NCBI GenBank assembly: GCA_017644185.1
Contig: JAEPMA010000013.1
Span: 37,548 to 101,547, forward strand
Length of the DNA: 64,000 nt
Direction: 5' to 3'
DNA from: Rhodospirillales bacterium
GTDB taxonomy: Bacteria; Pseudomonadota; Alphaproteobacteria; Rhodospirillales; Casp-alpha2
This document shows, piece by piece, positions 1 through 10,461 of this stretch. Within the stretch, counting starts at the first letter, position 1; each line of letters starts with the position of its first letter. A program made the position numbers and the translations under genes. Below the pieces are notes generated by a model that ran no database searches, had not been told where the DNA came from, and was given only the letters and a program-made list of their open reading frames with translations.

Positions 1-680
1 CGCAGGTGATTAAAAAAGAGATCCCCCTTCTGATCGCGGTCACCGCCATCGCCGCCTATCAGCTCATCGACTTCAGACTGTCGCGCATGGACGCGGTGGT
101 CTTGCTAATCGTGTTCGCGGTGATCATGGGGTGGAGCATCTATCAGGGCATCAAGGGGCGCGGCGACCCGCTCGCCGACGAGATGGAAGAAGAGCTTTCC
201 GAAAAAGCGATGAGCCTCGGCAAGGCGGTGATGTGGATCGTCGTCGGTCTTGTCGTCCTCGTCGGGTCGTCCCGGCTTCTGGTCTGGGGGGCGGTCGACA
301 TCGCGAGCGCACTCGGGGTCAGCGATCTGGTGATCGGCCTCACCATCGTCGCCATCGGCACGTCGTTGCCCGAACTCGCGGCCTCCCTCGCGGCGGCGCG
401 CAAGAACGAACCCGACCTCGCCATTGGGAATGTCATCGGCTCGAATATGTTCAACACGCTGGTCGTGGTCGGGATCGCGGGGTCGATCCAGCCGATGGCG
501 GTGGCGCCGGAAGTCCTGAACCGCGACATGCTGTCGGTCGGGTTGCTGACCATCGGGTTGTTCGTCGTCGCGTACGGTTTCAAGGGGCCGGGCGTTATCA
601 CCCGCGTCGAAGGCGCGCTGTTGATCGCGTGTTATGTGGGCTACACGGCCTGGATCGCGATGGGTGTGTTCGGGGTCTGA
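1..680 (+). CDS. Na+/Ca2+ exchanger family antiporter, 3' part
   Basis: C-terminal two thirds of a CaCA-superfamily exchanger (YrbG-like), an inner-membrane protein that exchanges Ca2+ or another cation for Na+ or H+. The frame is open to the left edge, so the start lies outside the window; about 226 residues are present, against 310-370 usual for the family. Visible are hydrophobic segments, an acidic cytoplasmic linker (DEMEEELSEKA, about residues 58-68 of the visible part), and then the second alpha repeat with GTSLPELAAS (about 118-127) and IGNVIGSNMFN, which carry the conserved ion-binding Glu and Asn. A family A palindromic repeat follows 14 bases after the stop. Family assignment is secure; the transported ion cannot be told from sequence. 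Confidence 0.9.
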   Translation, partial: QVIKKEIPLLIAVTAIAAYQLIDFRLSRMDAVVLLIVFAVIMGWSIYQGIKGRGDPLADEMEEELSEKAMSLGKAVMWIVVGLVVLVGSSRLLVWGAVDIASALGVSDLVIGLTIVAIGTSLPELAASLAAARKNEPDLAIGNVIGSNMFNTLVVVGIAGSIQPMAVAPEVLNRDMLSVGLLTIGLFVVAYGFKGPGVITRVEGALLIACYVGYTAWIAMGVFGV

Positions 681-694
681 CCGGGCCTGACGTA

Positions 695-816
695 ACCCCT
701 CATCCTGTCCTTCTCCCAAGGGAGAAGGGACCCTGCCTCTGCATCCCTCTCCCTCGGGAGAGGGTGGCGGCGTCACCCCGGATTTCATCCGGGGTGCACA
801 AGCCGGTGAGAGGGCG
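695..816. repeat. Family A palindromic intergenic repeat (copy 1)
   Basis: Divergent copy of the CCCCTCACC...GGTGAGGGG element that recurs in this window. It contains the inner palindrome CTTCTCCCAAGGGAGAAGG and a second one, CCCTCTCCCTCGGGAGAGGG. It begins 14 bases after the exchanger stop. An extra hairpin (CACCCCGGATTTCATCCGGGGTG) is embedded near the right end. May terminate transcription. Confidence 0.8.
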
Positions 817-857
817 AATGTTCTTGAAATGTTCTCATCCTGATTCTATCTTTCGGG

Positions 858-1952
858 ATGGTCGATATCCTCCCCGATCGGGCGAAAAAGGGCAGGGGCG
901 CGGTCTCAAACAGATCGGGCCGGTTCGAGCCGTTTGAAGGTTACCGGATCGCCGACGGCTGGTCGACGGCGGAAGAAATCCTCGCGGAGAAAACCCGTAC
1001 CACCGTCACGGACGAGCATCCGAAATCCATCATCGCCACCAACCAATCCCCGGACATTCCGTTCGAACGCTCGATCAACCCGTATAGAGGCTGCGAGCAC
1101 GGTTGCGTCTATTGCTTCGCACGCCCCACGCACGCGTATCACGGGTTGTCGCCGGGGCTCGATTTCGAAACGAAACTGTTCGCGAAACCGGACGCGGCGC
1201 GGTTGTTGGAAGACGCCTTCAGAAAGCCATCCTATAAACCCAAGACCATCCAGCTGGGCGCCAACACGGACCCGTACCAGCCGATCGAACGCACCAGAAA
1301 GATCACCCGCGATATCGTCGAGGTGATGGCGCGTTATAATCATCCCCTCGGGATCACCACGAAATCCGATCTCGTTGTTCGCGATCTCGATCTTCTCGGC
1401 CCCATGGCGGCGAAGGGATTGGCCGCGGTCGCGATGTCGGTGACGACGCTCGATCCCAAACTCGCCCGCACCATGGAGCCGCGCTGCCCGCGCCCGGAAA
1501 AGCGCCTGAACGCGGTCCGGGCATTGAGTGACGCGGGCGTGCCGGTCGCCGTCATGACGGCGCCCTTGATCCCGGGCCTCAACGACCACGAGATCGAGAA
1601 TATTCTGTCCGCCGCCGCCGACGCGGGCGCGGTCGCCGCCGAATACATCATGCTGCGCCTGCCGCTTGAAATTCACGACCTGTTCGAAGAGTGGCTCCAC
1701 GCCCACGTGCCCGACCGCGCCCGGAAAGTCATGTCGCTGATCCGCGAGACAAGGGGCGGCAAGGTCTATGACAGCGCCTGGGGGGAGCGGATGAAGGGCA
1801 CGGGGGTGTACGCCGACATGATCGAGGCGCGCTTCAAGGCGGCAAGAAAACGGAGCGGTATCGCCCACAACGCGGCGAGCGGCTTTAAACAACGCACCGA
1901 TCTGTTCACCCGCCCGATGTCGACCATCCGCCAGCCGTCGCTGTTCGATTAG
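858..1952 (+). CDS. PA0069-family radical SAM protein (SplB-like)
   Basis: A 364-residue radical SAM protein. The cluster-binding motif CEHGCVYC gives Cys79, Cys83 and Cys86 (CX3CX2C), preceded by ERSINPYRG, which is typical of the PA0069/SplB-related family. The motif binds the 4Fe-4S cluster that cleaves S-adenosylmethionine; the substrate of this family is not established to my knowledge. A TIM-barrel-like core follows (QLGANTDPYQPIE and ITTKSDLVVRDLDLL). The first 20 or so residues are poorly constrained and the true start could be slightly downstream. The gene stands alone between two family A repeats, the second starting three bases after its stop. Confidence 0.88.
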   Translation: MVDILPDRAKKGRGAVSNRSGRFEPFEGYRIADGWSTAEEILAEKTRTTVTDEHPKSIIATNQSPDIPFERSINPYRGCEHGCVYCFARPTHAYHGLSPGLDFETKLFAKPDAARLLEDAFRKPSYKPKTIQLGANTDPYQPIERTRKITRDIVEVMARYNHPLGITTKSDLVVRDLDLLGPMAAKGLAAVAMSVTTLDPKLARTMEPRCPRPEKRLNAVRALSDAGVPVAVMTAPLIPGLNDHEIENILSAAADAGAVAAEYIMLRLPLEIHDLFEEWLHAHVPDRARKVMSLIRETRGGKVYDSAWGERMKGTGVYADMIEARFKAARKRSGIAHNAASGFKQRTDLFTRPMSTIRQPSLFD

Positions 1953-1954
1953 TT

Positions 1955-2051
1955 CCCCTCACCCGGCTCGCTCTGCTCGCCACCCTCTCCCCGGGGAGAG
2001 GGGAGAAACTACGGTGTTCCCTCTCACTCGGGAGAGGGACAGGGTGAGGGG
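1955..2051. repeat. Family A palindromic intergenic repeat (copy 2)
   Basis: Outer inverted repeat CCCCTCACCC / AGGGTGAGGGG with two inner palindromes (CTCTCCCCGGGGAGAG and CCCTCTCACTCGGGAGAGGG). It starts three bases after the radical SAM stop codon. Confidence 0.85.
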
Positions 2052-2131
2052 CGCATCGGGGAATTGTTTGAACATCCCGCTCGGCTGACGCATGCTCGCC
2101 GTCCCGCCGGTTATCCCGAAGGAGCCCCGAC

Positions 2132-2995
2132 TTGACCCTCCTCATCGCCGCCATGGTGATCGCAAGCGCGTGCCTGCACCCGTTCTGGAACCTCCTGATC
2201 AAGGGCGATCACGACCGTGCCGGGTCGTGGTGGCTGTTCACGGTGATGCTGTCGGTGATTGGCGGGGCGGTGTGTCTGGTCAGGGGGGCGGACGTGATGG
2301 CGATCACCCAGGTGTTGCCGCTGTTGGGATTATCGGTGGCCGGGCAGTATTTTTACGGCCTCACCCTGATCAAGATTTACGAGCGCGGCGATCTATCCGC
2401 TTACTATCCCATCGTCCGCGCGTCGCCGGTCGGCGTCGTCATCTTAGGCGCGATCTTTCTGAACGAGAGCTATGGGATGTTGGTGCTGGCCGGGATCACG
2501 CTGACGGTGTTCGGCGCGTTCTGGCTGCAGAAGCAACCGGGCCGGCGTTTGCTCGACGACCCGTTGACGCTGTTGCTGGCCGTCACCTGCATGATGGGGA
2601 CGGCGGTCTATTCCATCGTCGACAGCCGCGCCGTGCAGGTGGTCGCGCCGGAAGTGCTGTTCTTTTGGGTCGAGACGATCATGGTGTTCGCCTATCCCCC
2701 GGTGTTCGCGATCATGGGCCAGCGCCGCGTCATCAACCGCGCTTTCGGATTAATGCGAGAGAGGCCGGTAAGGCACATCGCGGCGGGTGCGCTGGCGTAC
2801 GTATCTTACATGCTGATCCTCGCCGCCTATAACATCGGCGGCGACGTCGCCGCGGTGACGACGGTCCGACAGCTCTCGATCCCGTTTTCGGTATTGTTGG
2901 GGGGGATGGTCTTGAAGGAAGCCTTGCTTGGCCGCCGCCTCGCCGCATCGCTTCTACTCGCCGCCGGGATCGTGATGGTGATCCTGGGGAGTTGA
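2132..2995 (+). CDS. EamA/DMT-family permease
   Basis: A 287-residue integral membrane protein of the drug/metabolite transporter superfamily, made of two EamA repeats of about five helices each (roughly 1-135 and 145-287). Family members export or import amino acids, nucleotide sugars or other metabolites; the substrate here is unknown. The start is TTG, chosen because an AGGAG ribosome site lies about 10 bases upstream and the first helix begins at once (TLLIAAMVIASACLHPFWN). The last helix ends at the C-terminus, as usual. No neighbour hints at a substrate. Confidence 0.85.
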   Translation: MTLLIAAMVIASACLHPFWNLLIKGDHDRAGSWWLFTVMLSVIGGAVCLVRGADVMAITQVLPLLGLSVAGQYFYGLTLIKIYERGDLSAYYPIVRASPVGVVILGAIFLNESYGMLVLAGITLTVFGAFWLQKQPGRRLLDDPLTLLLAVTCMMGTAVYSIVDSRAVQVVAPEVLFFWVETIMVFAYPPVFAIMGQRRVINRAFGLMRERPVRHIAAGALAYVSYMLILAAYNIGGDVAAVTTVRQLSIPFSVLLGGMVLKEALLGRRLAASLLLAAGIVMVILGS

Positions 2996-3031
2996 TAGAC
3001 CCCACGCATTTACCCCCTCACATATTAGCTA

Positions 3032-3138
3032 CCCCTCACCTAACCTCTCCCCCACGATGTGGTGGAGAGGGACCCTGACGCAAGATCGCCATAAATCCCT
3101 CTCCCCCCTTTCAAGGGGGAGAGGACAGGTGAGGGGGA
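3032..3138. repeat. Family A palindromic intergenic repeat (copy 3)
   Basis: Complete copy: CCCCTCACCTAACCTCTCCC at the left and GGAGAGGACAGGTGAGGGGG at the right form the outer stem; CCCACGATGTGGTGG and CCCCCCTTTCAAGGGGG form the inner stems. A half copy of the left arm (CCCCCTCACA) stands just before it. Confidence 0.9.
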
Positions 3139-3182
3139 TATCGTCGCTGCCGTCCGCATCCCGCATCGGATATACTCCGCCC

Positions 3183-3713
3183 ATGCGCCGATTCGCTCTT
3201 CCGATAACGATGTGTGCCGTGCTTCTCGCGGCCGCGGACGTGCGCGCGCAGGCGACCAGTCTGGATGATCAACCGATCGCGTGGGGGGAAACGGACGAAC
3301 GTCACACCACCGTCTGCGCCAAGCGCTGGCACGCGATCCGCATCCGCGACATCCGCACCCGCACCGTTGACGAGGGGTTGGGCGCCGACCAGCAAGTCGA
3401 ACAGGAAAGCCGGGCCATCTTCAACGGCGGTGCGGATTGTTATACCGGGCAGATCGTCTACACCCCGGTCCAGCACGCCGACGTGATTCTGGGCGCCAGG
3501 ACCTGGGTGCAGGTGATCGAGCGAGACGGCCCGGTGCCGTGCTTCAAGGGGTTGCGGTGCCGCTGGACGATCCAGAACCAGAACTTCGTCGAGGCGAAGA
3601 TCGAGATCGACGGGAAGAAGGTGCCGGAAACGGTTTACGTGGCGACGCCGCGCCCGGTGCAACCGGCGCGGATCCTCGAAACCGAACCGGGAACGGCGGA
3701 AAAGAAACCCTAG
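3183..3713 (+). CDS. Predicted periplasmic protein of unknown function
   Basis: A 176-residue protein that I do not recognise. The ATG was chosen because it opens a classic signal peptide (ALPITMCAVLLAAADVRAQA, cleavage after about residue 22); a longer open frame upstream runs through the family A repeat and is not credible. The mature part has four cysteines (TTVCAKRW, GADCYTG, GPVPCFKGLRC), which could form two disulfides in the periplasm, and a C-terminal Pro/Glu-rich tail. It converges on the MFS gene with a single base between the two stop codons. Confidence 0.65.
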   Translation: MRRFALPITMCAVLLAAADVRAQATSLDDQPIAWGETDERHTTVCAKRWHAIRIRDIRTRTVDEGLGADQQVEQESRAIFNGGADCYTGQIVYTPVQHADVILGARTWVQVIERDGPVPCFKGLRCRWTIQNQNFVEAKIEIDGKKVPETVYVATPRPVQPARILETEPGTAEKKP

Positions 3714-3714
3714 A

Positions 3715-4908
3715 TCACGCGTCCGTTTTCGGGCCGCGGGTATTGGGCAGGCGCATGGCGTTGAACAGTGCGAAGATCGCGGCGACGCAGGCGATCTCCA
3801 ACGACACCCGGTAATCCCCGGTGAGATCGAAGAAGTATCCCCCCAGTGTCGGGCCGGTCAGGCCCGCGACACCCCAGGCGGTCAACAAGACCGCGAAGTT
3901 GCGGCCATAGCTTTCGCGCCCGAGGAACAATGATACCGCTGACGGGTAGACCCCCGCCGTCATCCCATAGGCGATCCCGGATAAGGTCATGGTGATGACC
4001 GCCCCTTCGCCCGTCGGGTTGGCAAGGACGACGATGAAACCCAGCGTGCCGGTCAGGTGCGAAATCCCCGCGACCGAGCGGACGGGGACGTGGTCCGTCA
4101 GCCATCCCGACGCCAATCTTCCAACGGCGTTACCGACACTCAAAAGGGTCACGCCCGCGACGGCGGCCGTGGCGGCGCCCCCGAAATGGGTGATGATGGC
4201 GGCGGCGTGGCCGATCGACAACACGCCCGCGAGCGCCCCTAAGAAGAACCCGATCCAGCAGATCTGCATGGTGCGGCTGTCGTGCGATTCCGGGCGGCGC
4301 ATGCTCTGGCGCGGCAGGCGGATACCACTCAACAGGATCAACGCGACGGCGACGGCGCCAGTCGCGGCAATGGTCAGTGCGAGGGCCCAGAACGTCGGTT
4401 TGACGCCGTTGGCGGCAACGCTCATCTCCAGAAGATAAGCGGCGATCACGCCCCCCGCGGCGAACGCGGAGATGATCAGCCCGTTGGCGAGGCCGGGGTT
4501 GCGGGGTAACGCCATCAACCCGGCTTGCAGAACGACATTGTAGTTCAGGCCGCACCCGAGCCCGAACAGCAACCCGTACCCGACGACCACCGAAAGATAC
4601 CCGTCCCCCATCGCCGCCAGCGCCAGCCCGCCCGCGCCCGCCGCCAATCCGAAAAGCGGCAGCAACGGCGTCGGCACCCTTCCGAAAAGGAAGGGGATGA
4701 GGAAGTTGCCGGCCGTGAAGCAGACGATCGCGAGCGAGAAAACGATGCTGACGTCGGTTCTCATAATGCCGAGGTCGTGCTCGAGACCTGAAATGAAGAC
4801 GCTCCACGCGTACAAAGAGCCGAACACCATGTTCAGCATGATGGCGGCGATCAGTCCCAGAACCCGGCGCGGCGGGGGAGAAGCGGTCACGGTGGATGTC
4901 TCGGTCAT
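3715..4908 (-). CDS. MFS transporter, oxalate/formate antiporter (OFA)-like
   Basis: A 397-residue major facilitator protein with about 12 membrane helices. The N-terminal signature MVFGSLYAWSVFISGLE matches the OFA/monocarboxylate branch, whose members carry oxalate, formate or other small organic anions; the substrate here is open. A central cytoplasmic loop (LPRQSMRRPESHDSRTMQ, around 200-215) separates the two six-helix halves. It is transcribed alone and convergent with the periplasmic-protein gene. Its 5' side faces a family A repeat. Confidence 0.82.
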   Translation of the reverse strand: MTETSTVTASPPPRRVLGLIAAIMLNMVFGSLYAWSVFISGLEHDLGIMRTDVSIVFSLAIVCFTAGNFLIPFLFGRVPTPLLPLFGLAAGAGGLALAAMGDGYLSVVVGYGLLFGLGCGLNYNVVLQAGLMALPRNPGLANGLIISAFAAGGVIAAYLLEMSVAANGVKPTFWALALTIAATGAVAVALILLSGIRLPRQSMRRPESHDSRTMQICWIGFFLGALAGVLSIGHAAAIITHFGGAATAAVAGVTLLSVGNAVGRLASGWLTDHVPVRSVAGISHLTGTLGFIVVLANPTGEGAVITMTLSGIAYGMTAGVYPSAVSLFLGRESYGRNFAVLLTAWGVAGLTGPTLGGYFFDLTGDYRVSLEIACVAAIFALFNAMRLPNTRGPKTDA

Positions 4909-4990
4909 CGTGCTGGCGTTTTAAACCCCGGAACCCCGCGCTGCACGTGAAAACTTGGACACACGTAAGCGCCGGCCTTTGATACGACGA

Positions 4991-5097
4991 CCCCCTCACC
5001 TGTCCTCTCCCCCACGATGTGGTGGAGAGGGACCCTGACGCAGTATCGCTGTGAATCCCTCTCCCCCTTTCAAGGGGGAGAGGTTAGGTGAGGGGGC
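4991..5097. repeat. Family A palindromic intergenic repeat (copy 4)
   Basis: Complete copy, nearly identical to copy 3 in the segment CACGATGTGGTGGAGAGGGA, with outer arms CCCCCTCACCTGTCCTCTCC and GAGAGGTTAGGTGAGGGGG. Unlike most copies it lies between two divergent 5' ends (the MFS gene and the GFA gene), so it cannot terminate either of them. The rest of this 280-base gap shows no gene. Confidence 0.9.
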
Positions 5098-5189
5098 TAC
5101 GCCGGGAGAACATGATGCATCTGGCCAACAGTTCGCTATCCTGTTGAGATGATTGCCGCACCGTTCCCGAACCTAGACAGGGGGTTAAC

Positions 5190-5672
5190 ATGCGTCTCAA
5201 CGGATCGTGCGCCTGCGGCGCCGTTAGTTTCTCGGTCGAAACGCCGGCCCCGCTTCCTTACTGCCGGTGTTATTGTCCGGATTGCCGGAAGACGTCGGGC
5301 GGTGGCGGTTTCACCGCGTGGATGGTCGCTTTGGCGGAGACGCTCCAAATCGAGGGCGAAGAAAACATCGCCGTCTACGCACACGAATGCCCCGATGGAC
5401 GTGACTCCGTCGATGGGGGTGGGCGGCGGTTCTGCAAACACTGCGGGTCGCATCTCTGGTTCTTCGATCCCAGGTGGCCGAGGGACCTGCACCCGTTCGC
5501 GTCGGCCATCGACACGCCGCTCCCGGTTCCGGTCAAAACCGTCGATTACTACACCCGGCACAAGGCGTCGTGGGTGCCGTTACCGGAAGGGGACGCCCAT
5601 GAAATCTGCGAAGACGCCTATACGGTCGGGATGATCGACTGGCACAAGCAGAACGGGTTTTACGAGGGATAA
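5190..5672 (+). CDS. GFA/CENP-V family zinc-binding protein
   Basis: A 160-residue protein of the glutathione-dependent formaldehyde-activating enzyme (GFA) fold. The zinc ligands of the family are visible: CAC at residues 7-9, CRCYCPDC at 25-32 and FCKHCGSHL around 81-89. GFA itself was described as speeding the addition of formaldehyde to glutathione, but most homologues have no proven reaction, so only the fold and zinc binding are safe. A GGGGG-rich ribosome site stands upstream of the ATG. No formaldehyde dehydrogenase gene is nearby. Confidence 0.85.
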   Translation: MRLNGSCACGAVSFSVETPAPLPYCRCYCPDCRKTSGGGGFTAWMVALAETLQIEGEENIAVYAHECPDGRDSVDGGGRRFCKHCGSHLWFFDPRWPRDLHPFASAIDTPLPVPVKTVDYYTRHKASWVPLPEGDAHEICEDAYTVGMIDWHKQNGFYEG

Positions 5673-5750
5673 CCGCTTCAGTTCCCGGTTGCCGCGCCAT
5701 TTCCGCATATTCGGTGATGCGCGTCCGGGGCCGTGTGTTATGTTGATTTC

Positions 5751-7361
5751 ATGGAAGCCACCGACGCCATGGAAGCCGCCCATCATGTCGATCTGACAGG
5801 GATCGCCATCGTTGCACTGGGCGCGTTGGTGTTCGGCTTCGCCATGGAAAAGCTGCGCCAGCCCGCCATAGTCGGTTACATCGTCGCCGGTGTCGCCCTC
5901 GGCCCGGCCGGGTTCAGCCTGGTCGACGGCCGCGACGGGATCGAGGTTCTGGCGGAAATGGGCGTCCTGATGCTGCTGTTCATCATCGGGATGGAGTTGT
6001 CCCTCCGCGCGTTCATGCGAATCTGGCGGATCGCCGTTTCGACGACGTTGTTCCAGATCACCGCATCGACGGCGGTGACGCTGGGACTGTCCAGACTGGC
6101 CGGGTTCCCGTGGGAACTGGCGGTGTTGCTGGGCTTCGTCGTCGCCATGTCGTCGACGGCGGTGGCGATCAAGATTCTCGACGATATCGGCGAGTTGAGA
6201 ACGAGCGTCGGCCAGATCACGGTGGGCGTGCTGATCGCACAGGATATCGCCGTCGTCCCCATGATGCTGACGGTCGGTGCGCTGGGGGGCGACGGGTTCA
6301 AGTTCTCGCAAATCCCGGTCATGATCGGTTCGGTCGTCTTTTTGGGCGGGCTGATCTTCTATGCCTCGCGCGGACGGAAAATCCATCTGCCGTATGCCGA
6401 GACGATTGCCGAAAACAAGGAACTCGCGCCCCTGGCCGGGCTCGCGTTCTGTTTCGGCTGGGCGGCGATCGCCGGTTTGATCGGGCTTTCGGCGGCGTAC
6501 GGGGCGTTCATCGCGGGGCTGATCATCGGCAACTCGCAGGCGCGCCACGCGATGCTGGACAGTGTGCTGCCGATCCAGAGCGTGCTGATGATGGTATTCT
6601 TCCTGTCGATCGGCCTACTCATCGACCCGGCTTATATGTGGAACAACATCGGTATCGTCCTGATGCTGTTCTTGATGGTCACCGTGTTCAAGACCGCGAT
6701 CAACGTGGGCTTCTTAAGGTTCGCCGGGCAGCCCTGGGCGACGTCGTTTCTGGCCGGAATCTGCATGGCGCAGATTGGGGAGTTTTCGTTCCTGCTCGCC
6801 GTCGTCGGGATCGCATCGGGGGTTCTGGATGAAGAAGGGCGACGGCTGATCGTTTCGGTGACGGTGCTGAGCCTCGCGCTCAGCCCGCTCTGGGTGGTGA
6901 CGGCAAGGCGTCTGCATCTGCTGGCGAGCCATGGCGTGACCGAGGCGAAGGACTTCGTCCGGCTTGTTTATGAGCCCGAGACCGAAGCGATCGTCGAGGC
7001 GTCGAAGCGCGCGTCGACGCGGACGCAGCGTGCGCTCCGCATTACGGCGCTGGAACTCAGACGGCTGAGGCTCAAGCGCCGCCGCCGCAAGGCGGAGAAA
7101 GCGAAGTCGGCCCCTAAAGTGACTCCCGCGCCGGTGCCGATGCCGGCACCCGAAATGACGACCCCGGCGCCCGTGGACGAGACGCCGGAAACACCGGACG
7201 AAAAACCCGCCGAGACGGTAGAAAAGAAATCCGCGCCTCCTGAAAAGAAGGCGCCCCCTAAGAAGAAAGCCGCATCTAAAAAGAAGACGGCCGCGAAGAA
7301 GAAAACAGCGTCCAAAACAGCACCGAAGAAATCCCCGAAAAAACCGGATAGCGATGCCTGA
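5751..7361 (+). CDS. CPA2 cation:proton antiporter with lysine-rich tail
   Basis: A 536-residue inner-membrane monovalent cation/H+ antiporter of the KefB/CPA2 type. About 12 helices fill residues 10-390; characteristic stretches are [17 protein letters not shown] near the start, [14 protein letters not shown] (about 143-156) and a conserved acidic pair in the mid-membrane region. There is no TrkA-N nucleotide-binding domain after the membrane part. Instead there is a basic segment and then a low-complexity tail rich in Pro, Ala and Lys ([19 protein letters not shown]), like a histone H1 or AlgP tail. The ATG was preferred to a GTG 18 bases upstream. The last 8 bases overlap rnhB, which suggests co-translation. 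Confidence 0.85.
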   Translation: MEATDAMEAAHHVDLTGIAIVALGALVFGFAMEKLRQPAIVGYIVAGVALGPAGFSLVDGRDGIEVLAEMGVLMLLFIIGMELSLRAFMRIWRIAVSTTLFQITASTAVTLGLSRLAGFPWELAVLLGFVVAMSSTAVAIKILDDIGELRTSVGQITVGVLIAQDIAVVPMMLTVGALGGDGFKFSQIPVMIGSVVFLGGLIFYASRGRKIHLPYAETIAENKELAPLAGLAFCFGWAAIAGLIGLSAAYGAFIAGLIIGNSQARHAMLDSVLPIQSVLMMVFFLSIGLLIDPAYMWNNIGIVLMLFLMVTVFKTAINVGFLRFAGQPWATSFLAGICMAQIGEFSFLLAVVGIASGVLDEEGRRLIVSVTVLSLALSPLWVVTARRLHLLASHGVTEAKDFVRLVYEPETEAIVEASKRASTRTQRALRITALELRRLRLKRRRRKAEKAKSAPKVTPAPVPMPAPEMTTPAPVDETPETPDEKPAETVEKKSAPPEKKAPPKKKAASKKKTAAKKKTASKTAPKKSPKKPDSDA

Positions 7362-7971
7362 CCTCGCGTTCGAGCGGGCGCATTGGGAAACGGGGCGTGC
7401 GCGCGTCTGTGGTGTGGACGAAGCAGGCCGCGGCCCGCTGGCGGGGCCTGTGGTTGCCGCGGCGGTGGTGCTGGATCAGACGGTTCTGGACACGCCCGCG
7501 TTCAAAAAACTCGACGACTCCAAAAAGATGACGATCAAATCGCGCGATATCTTATATGACGCGATCATGGAAACCGCGGACGTGGGCGTGGGCATATGTG
7601 ACGTCGACGAGATCGACCTTCTGAACATTCTGGGGGCGACCATGAAGGCGATGGCGGACGCGGTGCGTGCGCTCGATCCTCAACCCGACGTGGCGTTGAT
7701 CGATGGCAACCGCGAACCGGCGTTGAGTTGCGATTGCGAATGCGTGGTCAAGGGCGATGCGCGCTCGTTATCGATCGCCGCCGCGTCGGTGATCGCGAAG
7801 GTGACGCGGGACCGGATCATGCTCGATCTGGACCGGAAACATCCGGGATACGGCTGGGCCCGCAACGCGGGCTACGGGACGGCGGAACATCTGGCCGCGC
7901 TGCGCGAACGGGGCGTGACCGAACATCATCGCCGCAGCTTCGCGCCGGTCCGCGCCGCGCTTGATTTTTAA
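7354..7971 (+). CDS. rnhB: Ribonuclease HII
   Basis: A 205-residue RNase HII, the enzyme that cuts RNA in RNA-DNA hybrids and starts removal of single ribonucleotides from DNA. The type 2 signature is complete: [15 protein letters not shown] with Asp22 and Glu23, DSKKM around 55-59, LIDGN with Asp117, and the C-terminal region with [20 protein letters not shown] and [14 protein letters not shown]. It overlaps the antiporter by 8 bases. In Caulobacter-type genomes rnhB sits next to ccrM, as here, with only a repeat and the ccrM control region between. Confidence 0.97.
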   Translation: MPDLAFERAHWETGRARVCGVDEAGRGPLAGPVVAAAVVLDQTVLDTPAFKKLDDSKKMTIKSRDILYDAIMETADVGVGICDVDEIDLLNILGATMKAMADAVRALDPQPDVALIDGNREPALSCDCECVVKGDARSLSIAAASVIAKVTRDRIMLDLDRKHPGYGWARNAGYGTAEHLAALRERGVTEHHRRSFAPVRAALDF

Positions 7972-7993
7972 ATGCCCCCTCACCTTAAATTTA

Positions 7994-8103
7994 CCCCCTC
8001 ACCTAACCTCTCCCCCTTAAAAGGGGGAGAGGGATGGGTTTGCGTTTCGTGTCGTCAGGGTCCCTCTCCCCCGCGCACGTGGGGGAGAGGACAGGTGAGG
8101 GGG
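7994..8103. repeat. Family A palindromic intergenic repeat (copy 5)
   Basis: Outer arms CCCCCTCACCTAACCTCTCC and GGAGAGGACAGGTGAGGGGG; inner stems CCCCCTTAAAAGGGGG and CCCCCGCGCACGTGGGGG. A half copy of the left arm lies immediately before it. It stands 22 bases after the rnhB stop and 27 bases before the ccrM control region. Confidence 0.9.
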
Positions 8104-8129
8104 CTCAGACATCCCCATATCTTGTCCCG

Positions 8130-9323
<1,194 letters not shown>

Positions 9324-9438
9324 TCACGCCGGGCGGGGGAATGCGCTTCCAACCCAACGCCCTGTTTGTTAAAGCTATGGGGGCCGGGACGATCCCGGCC
9401 GATAGCCGTACCCCGCGATTTCCGGAAGCCGCATCACG

Positions 9439-10461
9439 ATGGTTCGCATTCCCCTATTGATCGGTCTCGTGATCGGCGGCATCGCTGGCCTTTACGCCAT
9501 GGCGCTGACGTTGCCGGGTAAAGATATCTTCGACACCGCATCGCCGTCGCAGCTCATGGATCCCGGGCCAACCGCGCCCAGCATCGCCGGACACATGAAA
9601 TTGCGCCATGCCCGTAATCGGCCTGCGTTCGACGTCGGGGTTTTCGGCAATTCGCGGGTTCTGATGCTGGGCGCGGAAAGCATGGGTTTTAAGACGGGGC
9701 GGTATTTCAATTTCGCGATCGCAAGTGATTCGTTTTATGGGGGTGTGCTTGCCGCCCGCACCTTGGCGGAAAATGGCAAGCTGCCCAGGACGCTGGTCTT
9801 CGGGCTCGACAATCTGAACCTGCAACGCGACAACAACCCGTCCTGGCCGTATATCTGGCACCGTATCCAGTGGGCGGGTGAACGCATCGTGGACGCCGTC
9901 AGCGATCCCGGGGTGTCATGGGCGTGGCTGGCACGACGGGTGTGGCGAAGTGTCTGGAGCGAGGTGATCTACTTCAAACAGACCTTCGGGCCGACCATGG
10001 TGAAGGCGGGGTTTCTGCGTCTGATCGGCGCCGATGCGGCCCTTGAAGGCAGTGCCGAGAACCGCAATTTCCGGGCCGATGGCAGCGTCTTCAACCCGGG
10101 GCGGGACCCGAATATCGGGCCGATGGCGCGGCCCAGCGCCAGGATGGACATGATTTTGTTCCTGGATGAGCTCGACAGGATCGGCAGGTTCAAAGAGCCG
10201 GGGACGCGGGTATTCATCTTCGAGACGCCTCTTTATCCAGAGGTGCAGCGTCAGCTCGAGACCGATCCGCCGGCATACGTGAACGAGGTGCGCGAGCGCT
10301 GGCATGAGAAATGCCGAGCGTTGGGCTTCGCCTGCATCGACGCACCGTTGATCGAAGGGGATGGCGCGGACGGCAGGTGGTACGACGTATCGCACGCACC
10401 CGAAAAACCGTGGGCGCGGTTCATCAAGATGCATATGGTCCGGGCCGCCGATGCTTTTTAA
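9439..10461 (+). CDS. Membrane-anchored SGNH-like protein, MBOAT partner
   Basis: A 340-residue protein with an N-terminal membrane anchor (residues 4-25, LLIGLVIGGIAGLYAMAL). After it comes FDVGVFGNSRVLMLG, where Gly-Asn-Ser-Arg (70-73) is in the place of the SGNH-hydrolase block I and Ser72 would be the nucleophile; YDVSHAPEKPW near the C-terminus could supply Asp and His. Its gene overlaps the following MBOAT gene by 11 bases. Such pairs move acyl groups across the membrane onto an extracytoplasmic glycan, as in alginate acetylation. The SGNH assignment rests on short motifs and is moderate. Confidence 0.6.
   Translation: MVRIPLLIGLVIGGIAGLYAMALTLPGKDIFDTASPSQLMDPGPTAPSIAGHMKLRHARNRPAFDVGVFGNSRVLMLGAESMGFKTGRYFNFAIASDSFYGGVLAARTLAENGKLPRTLVFGLDNLNLQRDNNPSWPYIWHRIQWAGERIVDAVSDPGVSWAWLARRVWRSVWSEVIYFKQTFGPTMVKAGFLRLIGADAALEGSAENRNFRADGSVFNPGRDPNIGPMARPSARMDMILFLDELDRIGRFKEPGTRVFIFETPLYPEVQRQLETDPPAYVNEVRERWHEKCRALGFACIDAPLIEGDGADGRWYDVSHAPEKPWARFIKMHMVRAADAF

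Noticed and set aside
3057..3182. Upstream extension of the periplasmic-protein gene
   Set aside because: These codons fall inside a family A repeat; the downstream ATG begins a clean signal peptide.
695..8103. Repeats at the left end considered as a CRISPR array
   Set aside because: Copies are kilobases apart, internally palindromic and placed between genes; there are no regular spacers and no cas genes.
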